From NCBI GenBank assembly GCA_938091115.1, contig CALKNI010000034.1, positions 1 through 53,581 of the forward strand: a stretch of DNA of 53,581 nt, in the 5' to 3' direction. The notes beneath the pieces are model-generated. The model did no database searches. It had not been told where the DNA came from and worked only from the letters and a program-made list of their open reading frames with translations. Numbering within the stretch: position 1 is the stretch's first letter; each line of letters opens with the position of its first letter. The stretch comes from an uncultured Pirellulaceae bacterium. Its GTDB lineage: Bacteria > Planctomycetota > Planctomycetia > Pirellulales > Pirellulaceae. Shown in pieces: positions 17,243 to 26,568 of the stretch. The position numbers were made by a program, and so were the translations under genes.

Positions 17243-17492
17243 GAAACGGAATGGGTTAAATATCTCGTAAGTTAACCTATCTGTGCTGCGATGCATCTGA
17301 AGCCGCGCGAATGCTGTAAACAAAGCACAGGGCAAATGAGCGAGTTTTGTTTGTGAAGAAATCTTTCATGATTCTTCACGATCAATAAACCTTATCTTAC
17401 AAATTTCTTCAAATACAGCGATTATCCTATCCGCCAGAAATACGGAATTGTTCTGTATGTAATTGGTAATTTTGCGATAGGACCTAGTAGAA

Positions 17493-18623
17493 ATGAGCAC
17501 ACGAAAAAAGGGTTTTACACTTGTGGAACTTCTTGTTGTTATTTCCATCATCGGAATTTTGATGGCATTGTTGTTCCCGGCATTCGCAGCTGTTCGCGGG
17601 GCAGCTCGGTCGACCCAGTGTAAAAGTAACTTGCGAAATCTTGCACTTTGCCTGCTGGCCAAGGCAAGTAATTCGCCTAACGGTGCCTACTGCTCTGGTG
17701 CCTTTGATGGTAAACGGGATGGTGCGTTTGATCAGTACTCATGGGTATCAGACTGTGTTGCTCAAGATGTAATTCCGGGCGATATGCTTTGTCCAAGCTC
17801 AAAATGCATTGCTTCGGAAAAGTGGAATGCGGCTAGTTCTAACGGAGCCTCCGCTCCTCCAGCTCGGCAGGGCGTTCCTTTGAAGCAGTCTCTCCAAGCT
17901 ACAGCGGAGATTGGCTTCAATACAAACTACGCGACGAGTTGGCACTTAGTTCGATCAGCGCCAGTGTTCACAGGGACAGGCGGCACTCAAGTCACCAAAC
18001 CTGGTGGCTTGAAAGACTGGTACAAATCAAATGGACAGCGACAGTGCGTGGGTCCTCTGACCATGCGAGCGATGGATACTAGCGATATTCCTGCAAGTGC
18101 TTTAGCGATCATGGGCTGCGGCGGGCAAGGCGATGTCGCATTGCCTTATGACGGTAACGAAGATGGAATTCTAACGGAAACAGTATCGGAATCACGCGGA
18201 CTCATTGCAGGAATCCCACTAGCAGAGAGTTTTAATGATGGTCCGGCTTATGTAGCAAGCGGCAATCGAGCTGCTGTCGTCTTACAGCCCGACGGCACAT
18301 CGCGAGCGGCTTTCGAAGCACCGGCGGCCGGTTATCCAACGCTTGGCCAAGTCGGTGTGACAAATACATTCTTGCAGGATACCAGAGACTTTTTCGCTTG
18401 GCACCAAAAGACGGTTAACATTGCCTTTGCTGATGGAAGCGTTCGAGCGATCGAAGACGCTAATGGCGACGGCTATATCAATCCCGGATTTGGAGTTGAT
18501 CCGTCAGTGGCTACTTTCGAGAACACTGGTTACACATCGGCAGAATGTGAAGTTAACCCCTGGGAAATGTTCCCGGGTGTCCTGCTCAATGGTTCTTTCC
18601 CTGTCAAGAAATTTGAGCAGTAA
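17493..18623 (+). CDS. Type IV pseudopilin-like protein (DUF1559 type) with calcium-loop-like motifs
   Basis: A 376-residue protein beginning with a class III prepilin leader. The basic MSTRKKG is followed by [19 protein letters not shown], so prepilin peptidase would cut before Phe 8, leaving Glu 12 at mature position 5. This resembles the DUF1559 pseudopilins abundant in planctomycetes; the late segment [13 protein letters not shown] is the family's conserved FADGSV motif. The gene has two EF-loop-like stretches not usual for the family: [10 protein letters not shown] at residues 220-229 and DANGDGYIN at 322-330. Several Cys pairs (C43, C53, C67, C88, C100, C105) suggest disulphides. A terminator follows at 18666. 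The gene product is probably part of a secretion- or pilus-like surface structure; the exact role is unknown. Confidence 0.9.
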   Translation: MSTRKKGFTLVELLVVISIIGILMALLFPAFAAVRGAARSTQCKSNLRNLALCLLAKASNSPNGAYCSGAFDGKRDGAFDQYSWVSDCVAQDVIPGDMLCPSSKCIASEKWNAASSNGASAPPARQGVPLKQSLQATAEIGFNTNYATSWHLVRSAPVFTGTGGTQVTKPGGLKDWYKSNGQRQCVGPLTMRAMDTSDIPASALAIMGCGGQGDVALPYDGNEDGILTETVSESRGLIAGIPLAESFNDGPAYVASGNRAAVVLQPDGTSRAAFEAPAAGYPTLGQVGVTNTFLQDTRDFFAWHQKTVNIAFADGSVRAIEDANGDGYINPGFGVDPSVATFENTGYTSAECEVNPWEMFPGVLLNGSFPVKKFEQ

Positions 18624-18665
18624 AGTGCTTTAGTTTTGAAAGCGAAGTTCGCACCTTTGAATGAA

Positions 18666-18701
18666 TCCTGTTTTGACTAAAAGTCAAAACAGGAATTTTT
18701 T
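18666..18701 (+). terminator. Rho-independent terminator after the first pseudopilin gene
   Basis: A perfect 13-bp stem, TCCTGTTTTGACT (18666-18678) with AGTCAAAACAGGA (18682-18694), has a 3-base loop and a following T run at 18696-18701. It starts 43 bp after the pseudopilin stop codon and separates the gene from the next pseudopilin. Confidence 0.93.
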
Positions 18702-18748
18702 CATAGTGTGAGTCTCTTTGTTTAATTTTGTTGAGTTTGGAACATCGA

Positions 18749-19726
18749 ATGAAACATCGAATTTTTTCTAACGAATCTCAGAATTTAGACCGTTCGAAAT
18801 CGGGAATTCGATCTGCCTTTACACTCGTCGAACTATTGGTTTGCATTTCAGTAATTGGGATCTTACTTGCTTTATCGTTTCCAGCTGCACAAGCGGTTCG
18901 ACAGGCAGCGCGTCGGGCAACCTGCCTTTCAAACTTGCGACAAGTAATGATGGCTGCCTTGAGCTACGAGTCGAAAAACCAGGCCTTCCCCCCCGGCGAC
19001 AATGGTGACGGGATAGGATTTCTCGGGCCATTATTGCCATTGATAGAAGAAGAGGCACTTTGGGATAAACTAAGATCGAAACCAATGGCTGGGCAGAGCT
19101 ATCAAAACCTTTGGCATCAGGCATCGGAGACAGAGATCCCGTTGTTGCTGTGCGCTGCATCGGGTCCGGACGAGAAAATCGCTTCGTTAACAGGCTCAAA
19201 TCAATACACGACGCATTATTACGGCGTGTGCGGGCCATCTGGTTCGGCAACCGATTTTGCTAGTTCGAAAACTTATAATTACCGCACGATTGCTTCCAAC
19301 GTTTACGGCGACATTGGCTTGCAAGGCTTGTTTTCGCCCAAAAAAGACGGACGTTTTCGATCAAAACAGTTACGAGATGTGGTCGATGGCGTGTCCAACA
19401 CGTTTGCGATTGGAGAAATCTCAGCATTCAATACCAGCGAAGATTTTCCAATTCCGCAACGATCGGCTTGGGCATTGGGTGTGAAGTACAATTCGTTCAA
19501 ACAAGTGAATCAAATTTTTACCATTAAATCGACTGCTCAGTCGATCAATTCGGTGAGCAAAAATTTGAATCATGTACCGTTCGCAAGTAATCACCCTGGC
19601 GGTACGCATTTTGCTTTAGTTGATGGATCAACTCATTATATTGATCAGAATATTTCTCTCGATGTGTTAAAAATATATTCAAGCATCAATAGAAAAGAAA
19701 GTGAGATCGGTGACCCTCCATTTTAA
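18749..19726 (+). CDS. DUF1559-type pseudopilin
   Basis: A 325-residue protein with a long basic leader followed by the prepilin motif [22 protein letters not shown], and then the DUF1559 pattern: RRATCLSNLRQ, NQAFPPGDNGDG, PLLPLIEEEALWD, and the C-terminal HPGGTHFALVDGSTHYID. It is the canonical form of the family and closer to consensus than the gene before it. The ATG at 18749 has GGA seven bases upstream; an in-frame TTG at 18728 would add seven residues. Because a strong terminator lies between the two pilin genes, this one probably has its own promoter. Function is unknown beyond a pilin- or secretin-linked surface role. Confidence 0.92.
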   Translation: MKHRIFSNESQNLDRSKSGIRSAFTLVELLVCISVIGILLALSFPAAQAVRQAARRATCLSNLRQVMMAALSYESKNQAFPPGDNGDGIGFLGPLLPLIEEEALWDKLRSKPMAGQSYQNLWHQASETEIPLLLCAASGPDEKIASLTGSNQYTTHYYGVCGPSGSATDFASSKTYNYRTIASNVYGDIGLQGLFSPKKDGRFRSKQLRDVVDGVSNTFAIGEISAFNTSEDFPIPQRSAWALGVKYNSFKQVNQIFTIKSTAQSINSVSKNLNHVPFASNHPGGTHFALVDGSTHYIDQNISLDVLKIYSSINRKESEIGDPPF

Positions 19727-19884
19727 AGTTTTAAACAGGTTTACTCGTGAAGGCTAAAAACAGTGTTCGATTCGTTTAAGACGGCAGGCTACATCATTTT
19801 TACAACCTCACGTGTATAATCGGACTTGTTCCGCTTTCCACCACCTTGAGCGGTTAGGCTGACTGAAAAGAGGCGATTGCTTAA

Positions 19885-20619
19885 ATGGACTTTGAGCAAA
19901 TGGAGATTTCATTTCGGCAACAGTTAATTGTTGCGATGAGTCAAACAAATTTAAACGATTGGCAATCGCCTCTCGACGTACCCAATTTGGATCGTCCACA
20001 AAGGCGTCCGGCTCATCTACCTGGTGATGGCAAGACGGCCGCTGTGCTTGCTTTGTTTTGTGGCCAAAGGAACTCCGGTAAACCTGACGGCCTGACGATC
20101 AAATCAGATATTTTAAAACCTGAGTTTTTGAAACCTGATCTTTTATTAACGCAGCGGACGATTAACCTGTCGAGTCATGCTGGGCAAATTAGTTTTCCCG
20201 GCGGCCGACTTGAGGCAGGCGAATCAACAGAGCAGGCAGCGCTCCGTGAAACAGAAGAAGAAATTGGCATTCAAGCGTCACAAATTGAGATATTTGGACA
20301 GTTGAAAAGTATCTACATCCCGCCAAGTGATTTTACAGTGACTCCCTATGTGGGTTTGATTCGTGGCTTACCAAAATTTAAACGCTGTCCGCGCGAGGTA
20401 GAACGAATCATTTGGGCCCCTTTGCATCATTTGCTGGACCCACAAGCTTTGACCTCAGGTACGGTTACACGCTCAAACGGCACCACCCACAAAGTGCCCT
20501 GTTACCTAATTGGATCTCACCAGATTTGGGGAGCAACCGCAATCATGGTCGGGGAATTGGTGGAACGTTTAAGACGCGCAAAGGAAGCGCTGACGGGATT
20601 GGCGAGTCAGAAAAAGTGA
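19885..20619 (+). CDS. CoA pyrophosphatase-like Nudix hydrolase
   Basis: A 244-residue Nudix hydrolase. The segment SSHAGQISFPGGRLEAGES is the UPF0035-type motif that marks CoA pyrophosphatases (NudL, and yeast Pcd1), running directly into the Nudix box GGRLEAGE...RETEEEIGI with all catalytic Glu residues. Such enzymes cut CoA or its oxidised forms to 4'-phosphopantetheine and 3',5'-ADP. It has an N-terminal extension of about 60 residues with no assigned domain. The ATG at 19885 follows a GAGGCG that is rather far (about 10 bases) upstream. It converges on the CPXCG protein gene with a 33-bp gap. The zinc-ribbon Nudix gene at 7499 is a different subfamily. Confidence 0.9.
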   Translation: MDFEQMEISFRQQLIVAMSQTNLNDWQSPLDVPNLDRPQRRPAHLPGDGKTAAVLALFCGQRNSGKPDGLTIKSDILKPEFLKPDLLLTQRTINLSSHAGQISFPGGRLEAGESTEQAALRETEEEIGIQASQIEIFGQLKSIYIPPSDFTVTPYVGLIRGLPKFKRCPREVERIIWAPLHHLLDPQALTSGTVTRSNGTTHKVPCYLIGSHQIWGATAIMVGELVERLRRAKEALTGLASQKK

Positions 20620-20652
20620 GGTCTTGAAGTGTTCTTTTTGTTTTTGCAGACG

Positions 20653-20889
20653 CTATTCGCCACGACTCCACACATCCGCTTCACCTTCGGTGTTGAATTC
20701 GACGAAGATAATGTTTGGGTTACAGCAGACGGGGCAATCTTCTACATATTCCTGAGATAAACCCTCTGAGAAATCAAGCGGAACGATGATTTCCTCTCCG
20801 CAAGAATTGCAGGTGTACCCAGCTTCCTCATGAATGGCGGTGTGGTTTTCAGAGGGTTCGCTTTCACTCTCTTCAAAAAAATAATCCAC
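20653..20889 (-). CDS. CPXCG-motif cysteine-rich small protein
   Basis: A small zinc-ribbon-like protein of about 78 residues with YTCNSCGEE near the middle and VEDCPVCCNPN later, giving two CxxC pairs about 36 residues apart. The segment QEYVEDCPVCC is the recognisable core of the CPXCG family of uncharacterised bacterial proteins. The start is uncertain. An ATG at 20988 would give 111 residues but overlaps the upstream phosphatase gene by 53 bp and has no ribosome binding site. I chose the GTG at 20889 because it avoids the overlap, gives a family-like length, and has AGG six bases upstream. It is probably translated with, or just after, the upstream gene. Confidence 0.72.
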   Translation of the reverse strand: MDYFFEESESEPSENHTAIHEEAGYTCNSCGEEIIVPLDFSEGLSQEYVEDCPVCCNPNIIFVEFNTEGEADVWSRGE

Positions 20890-20935
20890 GGCATGCCTGT
20901 TTTCTAAAAATGTTTTTGAGTGCTGCAGTAACCGT

Positions 20936-23722
20936 TCATTCTTCAAGCTGAATAACTTTAGATTCTGATCGAGCTCCGTCAAAGGCATTGACGATTACGA
21001 GCGTGCCGGGTGAAATGTCAATTAGTCCAGTGATAGCGATTTCACCCTGATCGTTGCTGCGAGTGCCTCGAATAGGCCGCCCATTGGTGCTGTAAAAATG
21101 GATGTCAGCATTGGGAAGTACGCGCATTGCAGGAATTTTTGCAGTGGGCGTTCGTCCCGTGCGAGCCGCAGTGGTTTCTAAGTTTCCCCCGCCGCGAGGT
21201 GTTTCATCGGGAGAGTCAACCAGGTTTCGGATGCGGAGCTGGATCTCCGGATCTTGCTGGGAGGGGTCAAACTCCATCTCCAGAAAATTCCAGTAAAACG
21301 GGTCATGGCTGGCGTGTGGTTCCTGGTCTGGGTTCGCAAAATCTTTATGGTAGAGCGCGTGGACTTGGATTACCCGACCGTCGACGTCTTTCATTTGCTG
21401 GCCGAACCCCGGGATTAATGCTCGTCCCCCACTTCGTCCTATTGGCCCAAAACTGCATTCGATCAGTCCATGGTCAAGATTCTTCATAATGCATCCATTG
21501 TGGACATCACCATAGACCGAAACGACTCCATCTCGTTGCCCCAGCAATTCAATGACTCGATCAGAGCCGGCTTTCACCCAGCCCGCGTAGTCAGCGGTAA
21601 CACGATCTCGTTGCGAAAATTTTTGAGGGTGGTTCTTACTTGCAGAGTCACCGTTTTTTGCGCCAGCCCAAATCGTATGCAACCCATTGATTCCCGTCAG
21701 GCAGATAAGCGGAGAAGAATCCGTTGTCAGCAGGGACTGTAACCATCCAAATTGCTCTTCCCCTAATAGACTACGAGTTGGATCGGTTCGATCGTAAAGG
21801 CTTTTGAATTCACTCCATCCCTGGTCATCCCAAATGTCGACATCTTGACTACTTCTCCAAAGTCGTGAATCGAGAATAACGAATGTAAAATCCCGGTTTG
21901 GCATCTTCCATGCCCGCCATTTTTTTGGATTTTCATAGGGGTCTACATGTTCGGCGCCAGTTGTCAAATGGTGCACGATTTGAAAATTTCGTCGCATGTA
22001 GGCTGGGTCTTGTCCAAGACCTTCCGTTTTCCGAATCAATATTTGTTCGGGACCTTTTACATCGTCCATGCCATAGTCGTGATCGCCCGGATTGATGACG
22101 TTCCAGTGGCGCATCATTTGCCATCGACTTGTTGGCCCGCAAATTGAGAGCGCTACAATTTTGTAGGCGTCATCGGTACTCGGCGGGTACATCAGTAATT
22201 CCATATACCAGACATCATCTTCCCAAACCATGATTTGAAAGTTGTAATCATCAAGGTGCTGGTAAGCTTCGACGGTTGGCTGGTCTCGGACGCCCCAAAT
22301 ATCTCGTTGCCCCGAAATAGTCCAGCCTTTGTCTTTGCGTTCTTGCAATCCAGAATTGATTGCATGGCAACTGAGGCCACATAATTTGTAGGGCGCCTTC
22401 AGTTGTGGTAGTCGACCAACATAGTTTCCCCCTCCGGGTACTTCTCCTACCAGTCCCATTCCTGGACCGCAGGAATCGGTCCCGACCCTTCCATCAGAAG
22501 TGACATTCTTGCCGTCTTTCCAAACAGTGTAATAGAGAGTTTTTTCAGAAGGGTTAACTGGTAGCGTTACATCAATCACTGCAGTGTTGCGGCGCCATTG
22601 GTTGTCGATAATTCGTCCTACACCGGCAACCTCTACTCGTTCCCATCCACCCTGGGGCACGGGTGAATCCGCAACTCGAATTTCGATTTTTTTACCATCT
22701 GATGCAAACATTCCTACAAACCGGACATGCCAATTTTCGCCTTTCAAAGCCAGCGTATCCCCTAATGGGTAACAGACGAGGCAATCAGCATGACCAATTT
22801 TTAGAGGTTTGTTTTGGTAGGGCTGAACTTTGAAACGAGTTACATCGAAGTCGATGAGCCCACGTGATAAAACCCCGACAAATCCTTCCGTTTTTTGAAT
22901 TGGTAAAGAGTGAGTAAGTGACACCGTATTACTATTGGCGGAAAAAGTTACTCGGATTTGGCATTGATTGTCTTCCGATGGCTGGACGTGCACGATAAAT
23001 CGACACCGGTCTCCCGGTTTCAATTGCATCGCATCAGTGGATTTCAGTATAGAATCGTTCGCCGCCGAAAGCCCGGCTTGGGAGAATTTTTTGGCGGTCT
23101 TGGCCGGCCCCATGATGACCAATTGCTGCTTGTCGTTCCAGCCAATGCGAATGAGTTGACCAAGCCGATTGTAGCTTTGAAACACAGACTTTGATCCAAT
23201 TGCGATCCCCATCAAGCCGTAGCCATCCTGATGCATTTTCCAATCGGACTGATCTCCTTTTGGCACCGCAGGTCGATCAGCGTGGTAGGTGAATTCAGTT
23301 TCTAATTGATATTCCCCAGAGAGTTTCCACTGAGGGGCGTAAATGATTCCGCAATCTAAAGAGGGGTCGTAATCTGTTTTGTATTCAAAGCTGTGGGTTT
23401 CCGCGTGAAAAGGAAAACCTGTGCGACGAGCGCGATCTCCGTAATTTTGCAATCGTCGACGGAGGGCGCCATTTTCAATTTTCCAGAAACCGGGATTTAG
23501 CGTTTGCCATTGGTGTCCATGATAATTCGAGTTAGATCGGTCGAATAGAAACTCGGACTCCAAGCTTTGTGTCGAGTTGAGAGGTGGCGATGAAATTGGG
23601 TGCTGTGGAATTGCCGACGCAGCCAACGCCGCCCCAGTCGCTCCCGCTGCACCTTCCAAAAATGCCCGACGATCTAAATTTGTGGTAGCATCCCGGGCTG
23701 GCTTGGGTCGGTTAGGATTCAT
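20936..23722 (-). CDS. Tat-exported PhoD-like metallophosphatase family protein
   Basis: A 928-residue protein with a twin-arginine signal (DRRAFLEGAAGATGAAL, from residue 17), so it is probably exported folded. The first 300 residues look like a beta-rich jelly-roll/lectin-like domain (a glycan-binding or DUF1080-like fold is possible). The C-terminal half resembles alkaline phosphatase D/PhoD-type metallophosphoesterases: NPGDHDYGMDD, LLGEEQFGWLQSLL (PhoD consensus LGxxQxxWL) and SVYGDVHNG, with His/Asp metal ligands. The end (residues 830-928) is a short beta-sandwich. The substrate is unknown; a role in releasing phosphate from organic phosphate esters is the family expectation. Start ATG at 23722. 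A possible hairpin lies upstream at 23843. Confidence 0.8.
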   Translation of the reverse strand: MNPNRPKPARDATTNLDRRAFLEGAAGATGAALAASAIPQHPISSPPLNSTQSLESEFLFDRSNSNYHGHQWQTLNPGFWKIENGALRRRLQNYGDRARRTGFPFHAETHSFEYKTDYDPSLDCGIIYAPQWKLSGEYQLETEFTYHADRPAVPKGDQSDWKMHQDGYGLMGIAIGSKSVFQSYNRLGQLIRIGWNDKQQLVIMGPAKTAKKFSQAGLSAANDSILKSTDAMQLKPGDRCRFIVHVQPSEDNQCQIRVTFSANSNTVSLTHSLPIQKTEGFVGVLSRGLIDFDVTRFKVQPYQNKPLKIGHADCLVCYPLGDTLALKGENWHVRFVGMFASDGKKIEIRVADSPVPQGGWERVEVAGVGRIIDNQWRRNTAVIDVTLPVNPSEKTLYYTVWKDGKNVTSDGRVGTDSCGPGMGLVGEVPGGGNYVGRLPQLKAPYKLCGLSCHAINSGLQERKDKGWTISGQRDIWGVRDQPTVEAYQHLDDYNFQIMVWEDDVWYMELLMYPPSTDDAYKIVALSICGPTSRWQMMRHWNVINPGDHDYGMDDVKGPEQILIRKTEGLGQDPAYMRRNFQIVHHLTTGAEHVDPYENPKKWRAWKMPNRDFTFVILDSRLWRSSQDVDIWDDQGWSEFKSLYDRTDPTRSLLGEEQFGWLQSLLTTDSSPLICLTGINGLHTIWAGAKNGDSASKNHPQKFSQRDRVTADYAGWVKAGSDRVIELLGQRDGVVSVYGDVHNGCIMKNLDHGLIECSFGPIGRSGGRALIPGFGQQMKDVDGRVIQVHALYHKDFANPDQEPHASHDPFYWNFLEMEFDPSQQDPEIQLRIRNLVDSPDETPRGGGNLETTAARTGRTPTAKIPAMRVLPNADIHFYSTNGRPIRGTRSNDQGEIAITGLIDISPGTLVIVNAFDGARSESKVIQLEE

Positions 23723-23842
23723 GGTGTTTACACCGTTGGTGATGAATAAATTTTATAGGCTTTCGACAGCTCCATTAGAGCAAACCCAGGTTGCCCCAAG
23801 CTTGCTTCGATTAAATCTATCATAACCGGCACGAATGCGTTG

Positions 23843-23864
23843 CGGTCGCCAAGCGTTGCGACCG
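23843..23864. promoter_or_regulatory. Stem-loop CGGTCGC / GCGACCG between divergent genes
   Basis: A perfect 7-bp stem with an 8-base loop. It sits in the 277-bp gap between the minus-strand phosphatase (start 23722) and the plus-strand small secreted protein (start 24000). No T run follows on either strand, so it is not a terminator. It may be an operator or a 5' leader structure. Confidence 0.35.
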
Positions 23865-23999
23865 GATCAGGGGGTTGCCAAAGTGTATGGAAATCTAATT
23901 TTATAATTCACGCGGATCTTTAACGGAGTGTATTTAAATGTGCTGCAGGGGTTCAAGGATCCAACTGAAACAAGATGCTTTTACAAACAAGGTATAACC

Positions 24000-24293
24000 A
24001 TGAAATATTGTAAATTAACTATTTTGTATGTACCTTGTTGTTTCATTTTTGCATTATTCGGACAGGCTTGGGTGCCGGCAGTTTCTCAGGCGCAGGAGCC
24101 AGAATGGTATCCTTATGTGTTAGCACGAGGTAACGATCGTGCGGTAATTAAGAACACTCATATTAATGATCGCCCCTATCGCCCTCTTCATTTTTATGGA
24201 AATGCGGTCCGGCGTAGCCATTACCGCGGCAACCCGGCGCCAATGCCAAAAGACCTGGTTCGTGCTTCTACGGCAAGATTGCGGCGCCGTTAA
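24000..24293 (+). CDS. Small secreted planctomycete protein of unknown function
   Basis: A 97-residue protein with a signal peptide (about residues 1-31, ending SQA-Q). The mature part is about 65 residues, very basic, with the segments WYPYVLARGNDR, NDRPYRPLHFYGN and RRSHYRGNPAPMP. I recall related short basic proteins in planctomycete genomes but know no function. The ATG at 24000 has AAGG eight bases upstream; the longer in-frame GTG at 23928 would give a leader without a good signal peptide. A terminator follows at 24324, so this is a monocistronic gene. The high Arg/Tyr/Pro content suggests a surface- or polyanion-binding role, which is only a guess. Confidence 0.78.
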   Translation: MKYCKLTILYVPCCFIFALFGQAWVPAVSQAQEPEWYPYVLARGNDRAVIKNTHINDRPYRPLHFYGNAVRRSHYRGNPAPMPKDLVRASTARLRRR

Positions 24294-24680
24294 TAGGCGG
24301 TCAAAACGGCTAAAGTGCGAACAAGAATGGTGGGCTTTCCCTGCCGTTCTTTTTTGCAGGTTTCACCAGGGCAAGAAATGAAAATTGAACTGGAACTAGG
24401 AACCAATTTAAGGAATCTTTTAATCACGCGTCGCGCTCATAACTTATGAGAGTGGCTTTCTTATTGGTGCCAAAAACTACTTATCTTTGGTTTTTTTTAA
24501 ATCAAAGCCTCTTTTGCTGTTTTTTGTTGGCGGTCAAGAACTCAGCGGTTTAAAAATGTTATAGCGAGTTGAGTGGGCGACTTTGATTTAAATAATTCGC
24601 GCAGTTCAACCATCAATTTTAAGGTAGACCATCGAGTATCCATTGTTCACGATTCCATCCTTCGACGATTTTGATTTGAT
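24294..24680. other. Intergenic region before the sulfatase operon
   Basis: 387 bp with no credible gene. It holds the terminator of the small secreted protein gene at 24324-24355. The rest is AT-rich and should contain the promoter of the four-sulfatase operon. I could not pick a single -35/-10 pair with confidence. Confidence 0.7.
24324..24355 (+). terminator. Rho-independent terminator after the small secreted protein gene
   Basis: The arms around 24324-24334 and 24338-24350 (AGAATGGTGGG with CCCTGCCGTTCT) pair with two G-T wobbles and one bulged T, with a 4-base loop, followed by a T run at 24350-24355. It starts 30 bp after the small gene's stop. Confidence 0.8.
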
Positions 24681-26510
24681 ATGAAAAAACTTTTCGCAAT
24701 CCTCTTTGTTCTGTTTGCTGGAACGGCGTTGGCAGAGGAACAACCAAATATCTTATGGCTAACCTGCGAGGATAATAATATTAACTGGGTTGGGTGCTAT
24801 GGAAATCCGTATGCGGATACACCTAACATCGATCGTCTCGCCAGCGAAGGGTTTCAGTACATGCATTGTTACGCCAATGCCCCGGTTTGTGCTCCAATGC
24901 GAAGTACTTGGATCACGGGTGTCCATGCACTTTCGATGGGAACACATCCGATGCGCAGTCGATATCCAATCCCTCATGAGACGATAAAATACTATCCTGA
25001 CCTTTTAAAGAAGGCCGGTTATTTTGTCGGCAATGCCCGCAAGACAGATTACAACATTGGGGGCCGTAACGATCAAAGTCCGTGGGATACGAACAAGGTC
25101 GATTGGGAAGTTCTTAAAAGCAACCAACCATTTTTTATGGTGATTAACAGCACTAAATCGCATGAGTCAAAAGCCTTTGGCGATGTAAATAATACAACTC
25201 ACGATCCGAATGATGTGCGACTTGCTAAATACCATCCAGACATTCCGGAGATCCGAAAAAATTACGCCCACTACCATGACCAGATGAAAAAGATGGACGC
25301 CGACATCGGAACGGCACTCGCCAATTTAGAGAAAAGCGGAATGGCGGATAATACGATCGTCATTCACAATTCGGACCATGGCGGTGTTTTGGCCCGTAGT
25401 AAGCGATTCTTATTTAACAGTGGAACGCATTGCCCTTTGATCATTCGTATTCCCGAAAAGTATAAGCACCTGCGACCCACTGACCCAGGAAGCAAGGTTG
25501 ATGAAATCGTTAGCTTTGTAGATATGACAAAGACTTGGCTAAATATTTGCAGTGCGGAGACGCCAGATTACTTGCAAGGAAAAGTTTTTCTCGGTCCGGA
25601 TGCCGAATCCCGTGAGTATCACGTGAGCTTCCGTGGTCGCATGGATGAGCGTTGTGACAATGTCAGAGCAATCCGCGATGAAAAACTGCTATACATCAGG
25701 AACTATATGCCCTATGCGCCCTGGGGGCAGAAGCTGAATTACCTTTGGCGTATGAAAGCAACGCAGGCCTGGGATCAATACCATCGAGAAGGGAAAACCA
25801 ATGCTGTGACGGGGCGGTTTTTTGGAACCAAGCCGATGGAAGAGCTCTACGACACCACCGTTGACCCCGATAATGTCGTTAATTTGATTGATGATCCGAA
25901 GTATGCCAGCGACGTAAAGCGGTTAAGTAAAGCGTTGGATCAATGGCAGGTAGAAAAGTTCGATTCCGGCTTAATTCCGGAAAGTGAAGTTGTAAAACGG
26001 TCGGAAGATTGCGGAAAGACTATTTACGAAATGGTACGAGACCCTTCCTTGTACGATCTTCGTGCTTACCAAGCCGCTGCTGCGATTGCGCTGGGAAAGG
26101 ATCCCAAAAACCTACCTGTGTTTTATGAAAGTCTAAATTCAGATGATTCTGGTGTCCGCTATTGGGCGGTCGTTGGTTGCTTTAATCTGCAGGAAAATAA
26201 TTCTATCGATTTGGCTAAAATGAAATCCTGCTTAAATGATAAGTCGCATCACGTTCAGGCGATGGCCGCGTGGATTTTATATCGAGCGGGAGATCAAGAG
26301 TCTGCACAAGCGTGTTGGAACCGACTGCTTGCCGGTAGTTCGTACGCATCTCTCAAGGTGCTAAATATTATCGATTGGATCGGCGATGGCGCAGAACCTT
26401 ATCTAGAGGCAATGAAAAAATGCGAGTTTAGTCATCAAGGTTATGTGCCCAATATGAAAGAAAATCTTGGCGTCGTTGTTTCAAAACCAAAAAAGAAACT
26501 TGCCCCGTAG
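24681..26510 (+). CDS. Secreted sulfatase with C-terminal HEAT-like region (sulfatase 1)
   Basis: A 609-residue arylsulfatase-superfamily enzyme with a signal peptide ending TALA-E (residue 18). The formylglycine site is C70 in VCAPMRSTW, fitting CxPxR. Early metal-binding acidic residues are in LTCEDNNINWVGCYGNP, and the late metal site is NSDHGG. The usual GKWHL segment, with the catalytic Lys and His, is replaced by NARKTDYNIGG. This variant occurs in some N-sulfoglucosamine-like sulfatases, so the specificity differs from its neighbours. Residues about 440-590 form a helical HEAT-like region (RDPSLYDLRAYQAAAAI, DSGVRYWAVVGCF, HHVQAMAAWILY) appended to the catalytic domain. It is the first gene of a probable four-sulfatase operon with 58-69 bp gaps. 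It needs a formylglycine-generating enzyme, which is not in the window. Confidence 0.93.
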   Translation: MKKLFAILFVLFAGTALAEEQPNILWLTCEDNNINWVGCYGNPYADTPNIDRLASEGFQYMHCYANAPVCAPMRSTWITGVHALSMGTHPMRSRYPIPHETIKYYPDLLKKAGYFVGNARKTDYNIGGRNDQSPWDTNKVDWEVLKSNQPFFMVINSTKSHESKAFGDVNNTTHDPNDVRLAKYHPDIPEIRKNYAHYHDQMKKMDADIGTALANLEKSGMADNTIVIHNSDHGGVLARSKRFLFNSGTHCPLIIRIPEKYKHLRPTDPGSKVDEIVSFVDMTKTWLNICSAETPDYLQGKVFLGPDAESREYHVSFRGRMDERCDNVRAIRDEKLLYIRNYMPYAPWGQKLNYLWRMKATQAWDQYHREGKTNAVTGRFFGTKPMEELYDTTVDPDNVVNLIDDPKYASDVKRLSKALDQWQVEKFDSGLIPESEVVKRSEDCGKTIYEMVRDPSLYDLRAYQAAAAIALGKDPKNLPVFYESLNSDDSGVRYWAVVGCFNLQENNSIDLAKMKSCLNDKSHHVQAMAAWILYRAGDQESAQACWNRLLAGSSYASLKVLNIIDWIGDGAEPYLEAMKKCEFSHQGYVPNMKENLGVVVSKPKKKLAP

Positions 26511-26568
26511 ATCGACATTCACTTATTGGGATTTTTCGACTTCGCTTACTTTCATGCTGCATTTCAAT

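Noticed and set aside
17281-17330. Inverted repeat CTGTGCT / AGCACAG with a 36-base gap after the SMP-30/esterase gene
   Set aside because: The gap is long and no T run follows; likely chance.
26467-26568. Longer start for sulfatase 2, overlapping sulfatase 1
   Set aside because: It would put a clear signal peptide inside the chain; the ATG at 26569 starts right at the signal.
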